Origin: an uncultured Oscillibacter sp.
GTDB taxonomy: Bacteria > Bacillota > Clostridia > Oscillospirales > Oscillospiraceae
Direction of reading: 5' to 3'
DNA length: 48,249 nucleotides
NCBI GenBank assembly: GCA_902476875.1
Contig: CABSFC010000007.1
Coordinates: 1 to 48,249, forward strand
How positions within the stretch are numbered: position 1 is the first letter of the stretch; the number at the start of each line of letters is the position of its first letter. The translations under genes and the position numbers were made by a program. Shown here in pieces: positions 8,426 to 17,363 of the stretch. The notes beneath the pieces were generated by a model, which saw only the letters and a program-made list of their open reading frames with translations, searched no databases and had not been told where the DNA came from.

Positions 8426-9292
8426 GTGGCGAAGAATATTTTACATACGATAGAAAGCGGCATGAACGGCTTTTCCAAGGGCCAGAAGCGCATTGCCAAC
8501 TATATTCTGGAAAATTACGACAAGGCGGCGTTCATGACCGCCAGCAAGCTGGGCAAACTGGTGGAGGTCAGTGAATCCACGGTGGTCCGGTTCGCCTCCG
8601 AGCTGGGATACGACGGCTACCCCAGTATGCAGCGGGCTCTGCAGGAGATGATCCGCAGCCGCCTGACCTCCACCCAGCGCATCCAGGCGGCGGGGGACCG
8701 GCTCTCCGGCCAGGACGTGCTGGGATCGGTGCTGCAGTCGGATATCGACAAACTGCGGGAAGTCGTGGGCGAGGCTGACCGGGCGGAGTTCAACGGCGTG
8801 GTGGACCGCATTTTGAAAGCGCGGCACATCTATATTCTGGGCGTGCGGTCGTCCTCCTTTGTGGCGGGCTATCTGAACTTTTACATGCACCTGCTGTTTG
8901 AAAATGTGACGCTGGTGCAGTCCACCGCCGCCGGAGAGATCTTCGAGCAGCTGTTCCGCATCGGCCCGGGAGATGTGATGATCGCCATTAGCTTCCCCCG
9001 GTACTCCAAGGTCACGATGAACACCGTCAAATTCGCCCAGGACCGGGGCGCCACCATCATCGCCGTGACGGACAACGAGCTGTCTCCGGTATATCAGATG
9101 TCTGACGCGGCCCTGCTGGCCCCCTGTGAGATGATCTCCTTCGTGGACTCCATGGTGGCGCCGCTGTCCCTGATCAACGCGCTGCTGGTGGCGCTGGCCT
9201 ACCGGCTGGGAACGGACGTGTCCGCCACCTTCGCGGAGCTGGAGGACATTTGGAACGCCTACGGCGTGTTTGGAAAGATGGACGATGAGTAA
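8426..9292 (+). CDS. MurR/RpiR family transcriptional regulator
   Basis: A 288-residue regulator starting with GTG 8426 behind GGAGGG. The N-terminal HTH_6 domain (about residues 1-75) includes the recognition-type segment KLVEVSESTVVRFASELGYDGY. A C-terminal SIS domain (about residues 115-270), with the sugar-phosphate-binding fold, contains YILGVRSSSFVAGYL and DVMIAISFPRYSK. Such proteins sense phosphosugars. The target is not evident: the downstream gene is a flavoprotein rather than a sugar gene. The stop overlaps the next start by 8 bp. Confidence 0.92.
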   Translation: MAKNILHTIESGMNGFSKGQKRIANYILENYDKAAFMTASKLGKLVEVSESTVVRFASELGYDGYPSMQRALQEMIRSRLTSTQRIQAAGDRLSGQDVLGSVLQSDIDKLREVVGEADRAEFNGVVDRILKARHIYILGVRSSSFVAGYLNFYMHLLFENVTLVQSTAAGEIFEQLFRIGPGDVMIAISFPRYSKVTMNTVKFAQDRGATIIAVTDNELSPVYQMSDAALLAPCEMISFVDSMVAPLSLINALLVALAYRLGTDVSATFAELEDIWNAYGVFGKMDDE

Positions 9293-10526
9293 ACGGATCG
9301 TGGTGATCGGCGGCGGCCCTGCGGGCATGATGGCCGCCATCTGCGCCGCCGAGCAGGGCACCGCCGTGACGCTGCTGGAGCCCAACGAGCGGCTGGGCAA
9401 AAAGCTGAATATCACCGGCAAGGGCCGGTGCAACGTGACCAACAACGCCGATCTGGAGACGCTGCTGGCCAATACGCCGAAAAACGGAAAATTTCTGTAC
9501 AGCGCCTTCTCCCGCTTCGACGGGCGGGATACCATGGCCTTTTTTGAAAAGCTGGGCGTGCCGCTGAAAACGGAGCGGGGGAACCGGGTCTTTCCGGTCT
9601 CTGACCGCGCTTTCGACGTCAGCGCCGCCCTGGAGCGGCGGCTGAGGGCGCTGAAAGTCACCCTGGTCCGGGACCGGGCGGTGTCGTTGGACATCGCGGA
9701 GGGAACGGCATGTGCTGTCGCGGGGGAGCATGGGCGCTATCCGGCGGAGGCGGTCATTTTGGCCACCGGTGGCGTCTCCTATCCCGCCACCGGCTCTACC
9801 GGCGACGGCCACCGCTTGGCGGCGGAGGCGGGCCACACGGTGACGCCTCTGCAGGGCTCTCTGGTGCCGTTGGAGGGGCTTCTGGCCCCCGGCATGCCCT
9901 GCGTGCGGCTGCAGGGGCTGAGCCTGCGAAACGTGGGTCTGACCGTGTTTGAAAGCGGCAAAAAGCGCTACACGGACTTTGGCGAGCTGCTGTTCACCCA
10001 CTTCGGCGTCAGCGGACCGCTGGTGCTGTCCGCGTCGGCCCACATGCGGCATTTTGACAAGAAGACCTACCGGCTGGAGATTGACCTGAAGCCGGCCCTG
10101 GACGAACAGACGCTGGACAGGCGGCTGCTGTCGGACTTTGAAAAGCACGCCAACAGTGATTTCTGCAACGCGCTGGGCGACCTGCTGCCTCAGAAGCTGA
10201 TTTCGGTGGCGGTGGAGCTGTCCGGCATCCCGGCCCGGCAGAAGGTCCACGAGATCACCCGGGAGCAGCGGCGGGAGCTGCTGCGGCTGTTGAAGCATTT
10301 CCCGGTGGAGATCATGGGACCCCGCCCGGTGGCGGAGGCCATTGTCACCTCCGGCGGCGTCAAGGTCGGTGAGATCAACCCGACCACTATGGAATCAAAG
10401 CTTGTAAAGGCGCTATACTTTGCGGGGGAACTGATTGATGTGGATGCCTACACCGGTGGGTTCAACCTGCAGATCGCCTGGGCGACGGGCCGTGCCGCGG
10501 GGACCGCGGCGGCGCGGAATGAATGA
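9285..10526 (+). CDS. HI0933/YhiN family NAD(P)/FAD-dependent oxidoreductase
   Basis: A 413-residue flavoprotein. The N-terminal dinucleotide-binding motif IGGGPAGMMAA (about residues 6-16) and the family motif GKKLNITGKGRCNVTN follow each other. The C-terminal region contains TSGGVKVGEINPTTMESK, then LYFAGELIDVDAYTGGFNLQIAWATGRAAG, typical of the HI0933 family. The substrate is not known. The ATG at 9285 lies inside the end of the regulator gene. In Clostridia this gene commonly stands just before cmk-plsC-ispH, as here. Confidence 0.93.
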   Translation: MSKRIVVIGGGPAGMMAAICAAEQGTAVTLLEPNERLGKKLNITGKGRCNVTNNADLETLLANTPKNGKFLYSAFSRFDGRDTMAFFEKLGVPLKTERGNRVFPVSDRAFDVSAALERRLRALKVTLVRDRAVSLDIAEGTACAVAGEHGRYPAEAVILATGGVSYPATGSTGDGHRLAAEAGHTVTPLQGSLVPLEGLLAPGMPCVRLQGLSLRNVGLTVFESGKKRYTDFGELLFTHFGVSGPLVLSASAHMRHFDKKTYRLEIDLKPALDEQTLDRRLLSDFEKHANSDFCNALGDLLPQKLISVAVELSGIPARQKVHEITREQRRELLRLLKHFPVEIMGPRPVAEAIVTSGGVKVGEINPTTMESKLVKALYFAGELIDVDAYTGGFNLQIAWATGRAAGTAAARNE

Positions 10527-10543
10527 TGACAGGAGAGAAGAGC

Positions 10544-11221
10544 ATGAAGACCATCAGCATCGCCATCGACGGCCCCTCCGGCGCAGGGAAGAGCACCCTG
10601 GCCCGCAGCATCGCCGCAAGGCTTGGCTATTTATATGTGGACACCGGGGCCATCTATCGCACCATTGGCTACCACGCCCTGCAAAGCGGCATCGACCCGA
10701 AGGACGAGGCCGCTGTCTCCGCCGCGCTGCCTGGCCTCCGGGTGGAGCTGGCCTATGGAGAGGACGGCCTGCAGCACATGCGGCTGAACGGGCGGGATGT
10801 GACGAAGGAGATCCGGCTGCCGGAGGTGTCTATGTACGCCTCCGCCGTCTCCGCCCATCCCGGTGTGCGGTCGTACCTGTTGGAGATGCAACGGGAGCTG
10901 GCCCGGAGCCACGATGTCATCATGGATGGTCGGGACATCGGCACCGTGGTGCTGCCGGACGCGGCGGTAAAGGTGTTCCTCACCGCCTCCCCGGAGGCCC
11001 GGGCCAAACGCCGGATGCTGGAGCTGGAGCAGCGGGGCACGCCCCAGCCCTTTGAGAGGATTTTGAAGGACATTGAGGAACGGGACTGGAACGACTCCCA
11101 CCGGGCCACGGCGCCGCTGAGGCAGGCGGAGGACGCCGTCCTGCTGGACACCACGGAGCTGGACTTCCAGGAGAGCGAGGCGGCCCTGCTGGAGATCATT
11201 CAGAGGAGGACGGGGCAATGA
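10544..11221 (+). CDS. cmk: (d)CMP kinase
   Basis: A 225-residue kinase that phosphorylates CMP/dCMP with ATP. The P-loop IDGPSGAGKST is near residues 6-16, and VDTGAIYRTIGYHAL, DGRDIGTVVLPDA and the lid region KRRMLELEQRG are present. The ATG at 10544 was chosen because AGGAGA (10531-10536) precedes it; the earlier ATG at 10523 lacks an SD. Its stop overlaps the plsC start (ATGA). Confidence 0.97.
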   Translation: MKTISIAIDGPSGAGKSTLARSIAARLGYLYVDTGAIYRTIGYHALQSGIDPKDEAAVSAALPGLRVELAYGEDGLQHMRLNGRDVTKEIRLPEVSMYASAVSAHPGVRSYLLEMQRELARSHDVIMDGRDIGTVVLPDAAVKVFLTASPEARAKRRMLELEQRGTPQPFERILKDIEERDWNDSHRATAPLRQAEDAVLLDTTELDFQESEAALLEIIQRRTGQ

Positions 11222-11859
11222 AACCGATAAACGGCTTTTTTGTGTTTGTCTATTATGTGGTGGGCTTTCTCACGAGAATTCTGTACCCCACCACGGTGGA
11301 GGGGCTGGAGAAGCTGCCGAAAAACGGCGTGCTGCTGTGCCCCAACCACTCCAGCAACTGGGACCCGGTGCTGCTGGGCACCCGGCTGCCGGTGAACTAC
11401 CGGCTCCACGCCATGGCGAAGGAGGAGCTGTTCCAAAATCCCATTCTGGGCTGGATTATCCGCAAGCTGGGGGCGTTCCCCGTCAGCCGGGGCAGTAACG
11501 ACATCAGCACCGTGCGGACGGCCATCCAGGTCATCAGGGACGGCGACAACCTGTTGATCTTCCCGGAGGGCACGGTGGTCCGCGACGGCGTGGGGTACAT
11601 AGACGGCCTGCCCGCCCATGCCAAGGCGGGGGTGGCCATGATCGGCGTGCGCACCGGGGCGACGCTGGTTCCGGTGTTCATGGACGGGAAAAAGAGGCTG
11701 TTTCACCGCAGCCGTATCATTTTCGGCGACCCCTATGAGCCCCACTACACCGGGCGGCGGGGGACCTCCGAGGAGATGCAGAAGATCGCCGACGACATTC
11801 TGGAGGCGGCCTACGCCCTGGGCGGCCAGGCCGTGGGAGGAAAGCCGCTGTGCGAGTGA
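11218..11859 (+). CDS. plsC: 1-acyl-sn-glycerol-3-phosphate acyltransferase
   Basis: A 213-residue membrane-associated acyltransferase. It has the motif NHSSNWDP (HX4D, about residues 42-49), the second block FPVSRGSND and the third block FPEGTVVRDG, as in PlsC. It converts lysophosphatidate to phosphatidate with acyl-ACP or acyl-CoA. An N-terminal hydrophobic segment anchors it. The start overlaps the cmk stop by 4 bp, and the end overlaps the ispH start by 10 bp. Confidence 0.93.
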   Translation: MKPINGFFVFVYYVVGFLTRILYPTTVEGLEKLPKNGVLLCPNHSSNWDPVLLGTRLPVNYRLHAMAKEELFQNPILGWIIRKLGAFPVSRGSNDISTVRTAIQVIRDGDNLLIFPEGTVVRDGVGYIDGLPAHAKAGVAMIGVRTGATLVPVFMDGKKRLFHRSRIIFGDPYEPHYTGRRGTSEEMQKIADDILEAAYALGGQAVGGKPLCE

Positions 11860-13808
11860 TCTTAGCCGAGAGCGCCGGGTTCTGCTACGGCGTGCAGCGG
11901 GCCGTGGAGCTGGCGGAAAAGACCGCCGGAGCGGCGGACCGCTGCTGGATGTTGGGGGACCTGATCCACAACACCCATGTGGTGGAGATGCTGGCCCGCC
12001 GGGGCGTTCAAAAGACGGAGGACGCCGCCGCGCTGGGCCCGGGGGACACGGTGGTCATCCGCTCCCACGGAGAGCTGAAAAGCGTTCTGGACGCGCTGGA
12101 GCGTCAGGGCGTCGCGTGTGTCAACGCCACCTGCCCCAATGTATGCCGCATCCAAAAACTGGTGGCCCAGGCGGAGCGGGAGGGACGGCGGCCCGTCATC
12201 ATCGGCGAGTCCCACCACCCGGAGGTTGTGGGCGTCGCCAGCTGGTGTTGCGACCCGCTGGTCTTTGACGGGCCGGAGGCAGTAAAAATTTGGCTCGACG
12301 AAGATCCGAAGAACCGGGAAACGCCTCTGACGGTAGTGGTCCAGACCACCTGTATTCGTGAACTTTTTGAAACTTCTTCGAAAATCCTAAAAAAAGAGTG
12401 TACAAACGCAAAAATATTTGATACAATATGTAATGCTACGTATAAGCGTCAGACCGAGGCGGCGGATATCGCCGGCAAGGTGGACGTGATGGTCGTGGTG
12501 GGAGACCGTAAAAGCGCCAACACCAAACACTTGACGGAAATTTGCCAGAAGCGATGCCCCCGTGTCCTCCAGATCGAGAACGCGGACGAGCTATCGCCGG
12601 ATTCTTTCATTGGTTGTTCTGTTGCGGGCCTTACGGCCGGTGCCTCCACGCCTGCGGGCATCATTAAGGAGGTATATGCAACCATGAGCGAAGAAATCAG
12701 AGCGGCCGAGGGCAAAGAGGAGTCCTTCGAGGAATTACTGAATCAGTCTTTCAAAACTTTAAATACAGGAGAGAAGGTCACCGGCATTGTCACGGCCATT
12801 ACGCCGACTGAGGTCCAGGTGGACGTGGGCGCCAAGCAGGCCGCTTACATCAAGCTGAATGAACTCAGCGACGATCCCAGCGCCAAGCCTGAGGACATCG
12901 TCAAGGTCGGCGACGAGATCGAGACCTACATCGTCCGTGTCAACGACGTGGAGGGCTATGCCGAGCTCAGCAAGAAGCGTCTGGATGCCCAGAAGATTTG
13001 GGAGAACATCGAGAACGCCGTTGAGGAGAAGACTGTGCTGGAGGGCACCGTCACCGAGGAGAACAAGGGCGGCATCGTGGTGTCCGTCAAGGGCATCCGT
13101 GTGTTCGTGCCCGCCTCTCAGAGCGGCCAGCCCCGCGGCGCGGACCTGTCCGCCATGAAGGGCCAGAAGGTCCAGCTGCGCATCACCGAGGTCAACCGCG
13201 CCCGCCGCCGTGTGGTGGGCTCCATCCGCTCCGTGGCCGACGAGGCCCGCAAGGCCGCTCAGGAAGAGGTTTGGAGCAACATCGAGGTGGGCAAGCGCTA
13301 CACCGGCACCGTGAAGTCCATGACCAGCTACGGTGTGTTTGTGGACATCGGCGGCGTGGACGGTATGGTACATATCTCCGAGCTGAGCTGGAGCCGCATC
13401 AAGACTCCCTCCGAGGTCTGCAAGGTCGGCGACACCCTGGAGGTGTACGTCATCTCCTTTGACCCCGAGAAGCGCAAGATCTCTCTGGGCGTCAAGGACC
13501 GCAGCGTCGATCCCTGGACTGTGTTCATGAACAAGTACGGCGTGGGCGACGTGGCCAACGTCCGTATCGTCAAGCTGATGACCTTCGGCGCCTTTGCCGA
13601 GGTTGTTCCCGGTGTGGATGGCCTGATCCACATCTCCCAGATCGCGGACCGCCGCATCGACAAACCCGAGGATGTTCTGGCCGAGGGCCAGATGGTGGAT
13701 GCCAAGATCACCGCCATCGACGAGGAGAAGAAGAAGATTTCCCTGTCCATCCGCGCCCTGCTGGCTCCCGCGGCGGAGCCCGTGGAGGAGGCTCCCGTCG
13801 AGGAGTAA
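11850..13808 (+). CDS. ispH: Fusion of 4-hydroxy-3-methylbut-2-enyl diphosphate reductase (IspH) with ribosomal protein S1 domains
   Basis: A 652-residue two-part protein starting with GTG. Residues 1-278 are a complete IspH (last step of the MEP isoprenoid pathway) with the three Fe-S cysteines C12 (GFCYGV), C95 (ATCPNV) and C194 (TICNAT). Residues 279-652 hold four S1 RNA-binding domains and an acidic tail, resembling ribosomal protein S1. The fusion is known from Clostridia, so it is not an assembly error. Oddities: a very AT-rich segment (12358-12440) with a promoter-like signal inside ispH, and a strong SD with in-frame ATG at the domain border (12684). Confidence 0.95.
   Translation: MRVILAESAGFCYGVQRAVELAEKTAGAADRCWMLGDLIHNTHVVEMLARRGVQKTEDAAALGPGDTVVIRSHGELKSVLDALERQGVACVNATCPNVCRIQKLVAQAEREGRRPVIIGESHHPEVVGVASWCCDPLVFDGPEAVKIWLDEDPKNRETPLTVVVQTTCIRELFETSSKILKKECTNAKIFDTICNATYKRQTEAADIAGKVDVMVVVGDRKSANTKHLTEICQKRCPRVLQIENADELSPDSFIGCSVAGLTAGASTPAGIIKEVYATMSEEIRAAEGKEESFEELLNQSFKTLNTGEKVTGIVTAITPTEVQVDVGAKQAAYIKLNELSDDPSAKPEDIVKVGDEIETYIVRVNDVEGYAELSKKRLDAQKIWENIENAVEEKTVLEGTVTEENKGGIVVSVKGIRVFVPASQSGQPRGADLSAMKGQKVQLRITEVNRARRRVVGSIRSVADEARKAAQEEVWSNIEVGKRYTGTVKSMTSYGVFVDIGGVDGMVHISELSWSRIKTPSEVCKVGDTLEVYVISFDPEKRKISLGVKDRSVDPWTVFMNKYGVGDVANVRIVKLMTFGAFAEVVPGVDGLIHISQIADRRIDKPEDVLAEGQMVDAKITAIDEEKKKISLSIRALLAPAAEPVEEAPVEE
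12399..12427 (+). promoter_or_regulatory. Possible internal promoter inside ispH for the S1 half
   Basis: -35 TGTACA (12399-12404), 17-bp spacer, -10 TACAAT (12422-12427) with a TGA extended -10, in an AT-rich island unlike the rest of the gene. It would give a transcript starting about 250 nt before the S1 start. Confidence 0.5.
12666..12686 (+). promoter_or_regulatory. Internal Shine-Dalgarno and start codon for stand-alone S1
   Basis: AAGGAGGT (12666-12673) precedes an in-frame ATG (12684-12686) by 10 nt, exactly at the border between the IspH and S1 parts. The SD also encodes the conserved Lys-Glu-Val of IspH, so chance cannot be excluded. Confidence 0.5.
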
Positions 13809-13820
13809 GTTCCGTCTGTC

Positions 13821-13852
13821 AAAGGGCAGACCCATCCGGGTCTGCCCTTTTT
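13821..13852 (+). terminator. Rho-independent terminator of the cmk-plsC-ispH/rpsA operon
   Basis: A 13-bp perfect stem, AAAGGGCAGACCC with GGGTCTGCCCTTT, a four-base loop and a T run. Confidence 0.92.
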
Positions 13853-13886
13853 ACAAAAAAATTTGTGATTTTTTTCACGTTTTTCG

Positions 13887-13915
13887 TTGCAATCCGGAAA
13901 TGAGCATGCTATAAT
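13887..13915 (+). promoter_or_regulatory. Promoter of the CoA-transferase gene
   Basis: -35 TTGCAA (13887-13892), 17-bp spacer, consensus -10 TATAAT (13910-13915) with a TGC extended -10. Confidence 0.85.
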
Positions 13916-13987
13916 CTTGACGTTACGAAGTATGACAACGGTGCCGTGACATCATACAACATTAGAGGGATACAGGAGGAAACGACT

Positions 13988-15331
13988 ATGAGCTACCAGG
14001 AGGAATACCAGCAGAAGCTGACCACCGCCGAGGAGGCGGTCAAGGTTGTCAAGTCCGGTGATTGGGTGGACTACACCTGGTCATGCAGCCATCCCATCGC
14101 GCTGGACAAGGCGCTGGCCGCCCGCAAGGACGAGCTGTTCGACGTGAAGGTTCGGGGCGGCGTGACCATGTGGATGCCGGAGATCTGCAAGGCGGAGGAC
14201 GCCGGCGAGCACTTTGCCTGGCACTCCTGGCACTGCAGCGGCATTGACCGCAAGATCATCGGCAAGGGGATGGGCTACTTCCTGCCCATGCGCTATTCCG
14301 AGCTGCCCCGCTTCTACCGGGAGGAGCTGCCCCCGGTGGACGTGGTGATGCTGCAAACCACGCCCATGGACGCTTTCGGCAATTTCAACTTCGGCCTGAA
14401 CTGCTCCCACCTGGGCGAGATCATCGCCCGCGCCAAGTGCGTGATCGTGGAGGTCAACAAAAACATGCCCTGGGTCAACGGTCTGATCCACACGGAGGTC
14501 AACATCAAGGATGTGGACATGATCGTGGAGGGCGACAACCCGGAGATCGCCCAGCTGGGCGCCGCCGGCGCTCCCACGGATGTGGACATCGCCGTGGCCA
14601 ATCTGGTGGTCCCGCAGATCCCTGACGGCGCCTGCCTGCAGCTGGGCATCGGCGGGATGCCCAACGCCATCGGCAATATGATCGCGCAGTCCGATCTGAA
14701 GGATCTGTCTGTACACACGGAGATGTATGTGGACGCCTTTGTGGCCATGGCCGAGGCGGGGAAGATCACCGGCCGCCACAAGGCGCTGGACAGAGGCCGC
14801 CAGGTCTTTGCCTTTGCCGCCGGCTCCAAGAAGCTCTATGACTACGTGAACCGGAATCCCGAGGTCATGGCCGCCCCTGTGGAGTACACCAACGACGTCC
14901 ATGCCATCAGCCAGATCGACAATTTCATCTCCATCAACAACGCCGTGGACATGGACCTGTTCGGCCAGATCAACGCCGAGTCCGCCGGTATCAAACACAT
15001 CTCCGGCACCGGCGGCCAGCTGGACTTCGCCATGGGCGCGTATCAGTCCAGGGGCGGCAAGAGCTTCATCTGCATGTCCTCCACCATGACTGACAAGCAG
15101 GGCAACCTGAAAAGCCGCATCCTGCCCACTCTGACCCCCGGCTCCATCGCCACGGACCCCCGCTCCTGCGTCCACTACGTGGTCACGGAGTACGGCATGG
15201 TGAATATGAAGGGCCTGTCCACCTGGGAGCGGGCGGAGGCTATCATCAACATCGCCCATCCCAAGTTCCGGGAGGAGCTGATCGAGGCGGCGGAAAAGAT
15301 GCACATCTGGCGCCGCTCCAACAGGAAGTAA
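13988..15331 (+). CDS. Acetate CoA-transferase, butyryl-CoA:acetate or 4-hydroxybutyrate type
   Basis: A 447-residue class I CoA-transferase. It closely follows gut butyryl-CoA:acetate CoA-transferases: KVVKSGDWVDY near the start, ACLQLGIGGMPNAIGN (about residues 215-230), HTEMYVDAF with the probable catalytic Glu245, the segment ISINNAVDMDLFGQINAESAG, the motif ISGTGGQLDFAMGAY and TPGSIATDPRSCVHYVVTEYG. It would move CoA from butyryl-CoA to acetate, releasing butyrate. The 4-hydroxybutyrate-specific relative cannot be excluded by sequence reading. SD GGAGGAAAC precedes the ATG. It is monocistronic, with its own strong promoter and terminator. Confidence 0.9.
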   Translation: MSYQEEYQQKLTTAEEAVKVVKSGDWVDYTWSCSHPIALDKALAARKDELFDVKVRGGVTMWMPEICKAEDAGEHFAWHSWHCSGIDRKIIGKGMGYFLPMRYSELPRFYREELPPVDVVMLQTTPMDAFGNFNFGLNCSHLGEIIARAKCVIVEVNKNMPWVNGLIHTEVNIKDVDMIVEGDNPEIAQLGAAGAPTDVDIAVANLVVPQIPDGACLQLGIGGMPNAIGNMIAQSDLKDLSVHTEMYVDAFVAMAEAGKITGRHKALDRGRQVFAFAAGSKKLYDYVNRNPEVMAAPVEYTNDVHAISQIDNFISINNAVDMDLFGQINAESAGIKHISGTGGQLDFAMGAYQSRGGKSFICMSSTMTDKQGNLKSRILPTLTPGSIATDPRSCVHYVVTEYGMVNMKGLSTWERAEAIINIAHPKFREELIEAAEKMHIWRRSNRK

Positions 15332-15350
15332 ATATCTGTCTTTTCACTTC

Positions 15351-15386
15351 CGACGGACGGCTTTCGGGCCGTCCGTCGCGCTTTTT
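15351..15386 (+). terminator. Rho-independent terminator of the CoA-transferase gene
   Basis: An 11-bp perfect stem, CGACGGACGGC with GCCGTCCGTCG, followed by CGCTTTTTC. Confidence 0.88.
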
Positions 15387-15429
15387 CCCGCTTTTTTGAA
15401 AAAATGGTTGCGAAATTTTGGAAAAACGC

Positions 15430-15458
15430 TTGTAAACCAAAATGAAAGACCGTATAAT
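15430..15458 (+). promoter_or_regulatory. Promoter of the carD-ispDF operon
   Basis: -35 TTGTAA (15430-15435), 17-bp spacer, -10 TATAAT (15453-15458). No extended -10. Confidence 0.8.
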
Positions 15459-15538
15459 AAATTTGTATTAAAAATTTTTTCGGGAAGTGACAAACAAATG
15501 CGGGGACCGGGGACCGCACGGACGGGAAAGGAAGTGTC

Positions 15539-16030
15539 ATGTTCAGCATTGGGGATCTGGTCGTGCATCCGATGCACGGCGCCGGCGTTATCGACGATAT
15601 TGTCCAGGAAAAGATCTCAGGAGTCACAAAGGAATATTATGTTTTTAAAATGCCCATGGGCGGTCTGGTGCTGAAGATCCCCGTTGACAATTCCCACGCG
15701 ATCGGCATCCGGACCATCATTTCCCAGGCGGAGGCGGAGACTCTGCTTGCCGCCATCCCGTCGCTGACGGTGGAGTCCAACGCCAACTGGAACAAGCGCT
15801 ATCAGGAGAATATGCTGCGGCTGAAGAGCGGCGATCTCTATGAGGTGGCGCGGGTGGTCAAGGCGCTGATGTACCGGGAGCTCCAGAAGGGGCTGTCCAC
15901 AGGGGAGCGCAAGATGCTCCACAGCGCCAAGCAGATCATGGTCTCCGAGATCGTGTTGGCGGAGGAGTGCGCGTATCAGGACGCGGAGTCCCGCCTGGAT
16001 CGCGCCATGATGCAAAAATCTGTCATGTGA
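15539..16030 (+). CDS. carD: CarD/CdnL family RNA polymerase-binding regulator
   Basis: A 163-residue protein. The N-terminal CarD-type Tudor-like domain (MFSIGDLVVHPMHGAGVIDDI, then YYVFKMPMGGLVLKIPVDN) binds the RNA polymerase beta subunit in characterised relatives. A helical C-terminal region follows (NKRYQENMLRLKSGDLYEVARVVKALMYRE), which contacts DNA near promoters. SD GGAAAGGAAG lies before the ATG. It is followed 28 bp later by ispD, the same carD-ispD-ispF order known in other Firmicutes. Confidence 0.92.
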   Translation: MFSIGDLVVHPMHGAGVIDDIVQEKISGVTKEYYVFKMPMGGLVLKIPVDNSHAIGIRTIISQAEAETLLAAIPSLTVESNANWNKRYQENMLRLKSGDLYEVARVVKALMYRELQKGLSTGERKMLHSAKQIMVSEIVLAEECAYQDAESRLDRAMMQKSVM

Positions 16031-16058
16031 ATGGATTTCCTGGGAGAGGAGTTTCACA

Positions 16059-16787
16059 ATGCTGCCATTTTTGAAGAAGATACGGGAGGCCAGCCGCCCC
16101 CGCTGCGCCGCGCTGGTGGCCGCCGCCGGCAGCTCCAGCCGGATGGAGGGCGTCAACAAGTTGCTGGAGCCCCTGGACGGCGTGCCGGTGTTGGCGCGGA
16201 CCCTGACGGCCCTCCAGCTGGCCCGTCAGGTGGACGAGATCGTCGTCGCCGCCCGGGAGGAGGACCTGGTGGAGATCTCCCGCCTGTGTCATACATACGG
16301 CGTTACCAAGTGCGTCAAGGTGGTCCGGGGCGGCGCGAACCGCGCACAGTCCGTCCTCCTGGCCGCGCTGGAGGCCTCGCCGGAGACAGAGCTTCTGGCG
16401 GTGCAGGACGGCGCCCGCCCCCTGGTGACGCCGGAGCTGATCGACCGGGTCATCTCCGCCGCGGCCCGCTGCGGCGCGGCGGCTCCGGCCGTCCCTGTGA
16501 AGGACACCATCAAATCCGTCCGGGACGGCGGCGCGGTGGAGCGGACGCTGGAGCGGAGCAGCCTGCGGGCCGTTCAGACGCCCCAGGTCTTTGAGGCCAG
16601 CCTGCTGAAGGCCGCCCTGCAGTCCGCCGTGGAGAAGGAGCTCCCCATCACGGACGACTGTTCGGCGGTGGAGCGGCTTGGCAAGGTCGTCTTTCTGGTG
16701 GAGGGCGACGAGGAGAATTTGAAGATCACCACGCCGGTGGACCTGATCCTGGCGGAGGCGATTCTACAGGCGAGGGAGAACGGATGA
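16059..16787 (+). CDS. ispD: 2-C-methyl-D-erythritol 4-phosphate cytidylyltransferase
   Basis: A 242-residue IspD. The nucleotide-binding motif ALVAAAGSSSRMEGVNKLL lies near residues 18-36, with VQDGARPLVTPELI and CSAVERLGKVVFLVEGDEENLKITTPVDL toward the end, as in the family. It couples MEP to CTP in the isoprenoid pathway that ends with IspH at 11850. SD GGGAGAGGAG is upstream. Its stop overlaps the ispF start (ATGA). Confidence 0.96.
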   Translation: MLPFLKKIREASRPRCAALVAAAGSSSRMEGVNKLLEPLDGVPVLARTLTALQLARQVDEIVVAAREEDLVEISRLCHTYGVTKCVKVVRGGANRAQSVLLAALEASPETELLAVQDGARPLVTPELIDRVISAAARCGAAAPAVPVKDTIKSVRDGGAVERTLERSSLRAVQTPQVFEASLLKAALQSAVEKELPITDDCSAVERLGKVVFLVEGDEENLKITTPVDLILAEAILQARENG

Positions 16788-17269
16788 TGACAAACCTGCG
16801 CATCGGACACGGCTATGACGTCCACCGGCTGGTGGAGGGCCGCCGTTTGATTTTAGGCGGCGTGGATATCCCCTGGGAGCGGGGACTGCTGGGACACTCC
16901 GACGCCGACGTACTGATCCACGCCGTGATGGACGCCCTGACCGGGGCGGCCCGGCTGGGAGATATCGGCAAGCTGTTCCCGGACAGCGACCCGGCCTATG
17001 CGGGCATCTCCAGCTTGAAGCTGCTGGCGGAGGTCGGACGGCTGCTGGAGGAGCGGGGCTTCGCGGTGGTGAACATCGACGCCACCCTTCTGGCCCAGGC
17101 GCCCAAGGTGGGCCCCTACCGGCAGGCCATGGCGGAAAATATCGCCGCCGCTCTTGGCATCGATCCGGAACAGGTCAATGTGAAGGCCACCACCGAGGAG
17201 GGGCTGGGTTTCACCGGGGACGGCTCCGGTATGGCGGCCCACGCGGTGGCACTGGTGGAAAAAAGATAG
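16784..17269 (+). CDS. ispF: 2-C-methyl-D-erythritol 2,4-cyclodiphosphate synthase
   Basis: A 161-residue IspF, normal for the family. Metal-binding GHGYDVHRL near the start and the motif GHSDADVLIHAVMDAL (about residues 37-52) are present, as are IGKLFPDSDPAYAGISS and the C-terminal ATTEEGLGFTGDGSGMAAHAV. It cyclises CDP-ME 2-phosphate with release of CMP. Either ATG 16784 or 16787 could be used; the first overlaps ispD. Confidence 0.97.
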   Translation: MMTNLRIGHGYDVHRLVEGRRLILGGVDIPWERGLLGHSDADVLIHAVMDALTGAARLGDIGKLFPDSDPAYAGISSLKLLAEVGRLLEERGFAVVNIDATLLAQAPKVGPYRQAMAENIAAALGIDPEQVNVKATTEEGLGFTGDGSGMAAHAVALVEKR

Positions 17270-17301
17270 CGGAACGCGGACGGCGTTCCGCTGTCTTTTT
17301 T
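17268..17301 (+). terminator. Rho-independent terminator after ispF
   Basis: AGCGGAACGC pairs with GCGTTCCGCT and is followed by GTCTTTTTT. It begins inside the ispF stop codon. Confidence 0.85.
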
Positions 17302-17363
17302 CCGGAGTGGAGAGCAGCCGGACACGATAGTTTCCCTCTCCAATCTCCAGGTTCGTCCTTTTT

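Noticed and set aside
11850..13808. The IspH-S1 joining as an assembly or sequencing error
   Set aside because: The same fusion is well known in Clostridia, and both halves are complete.
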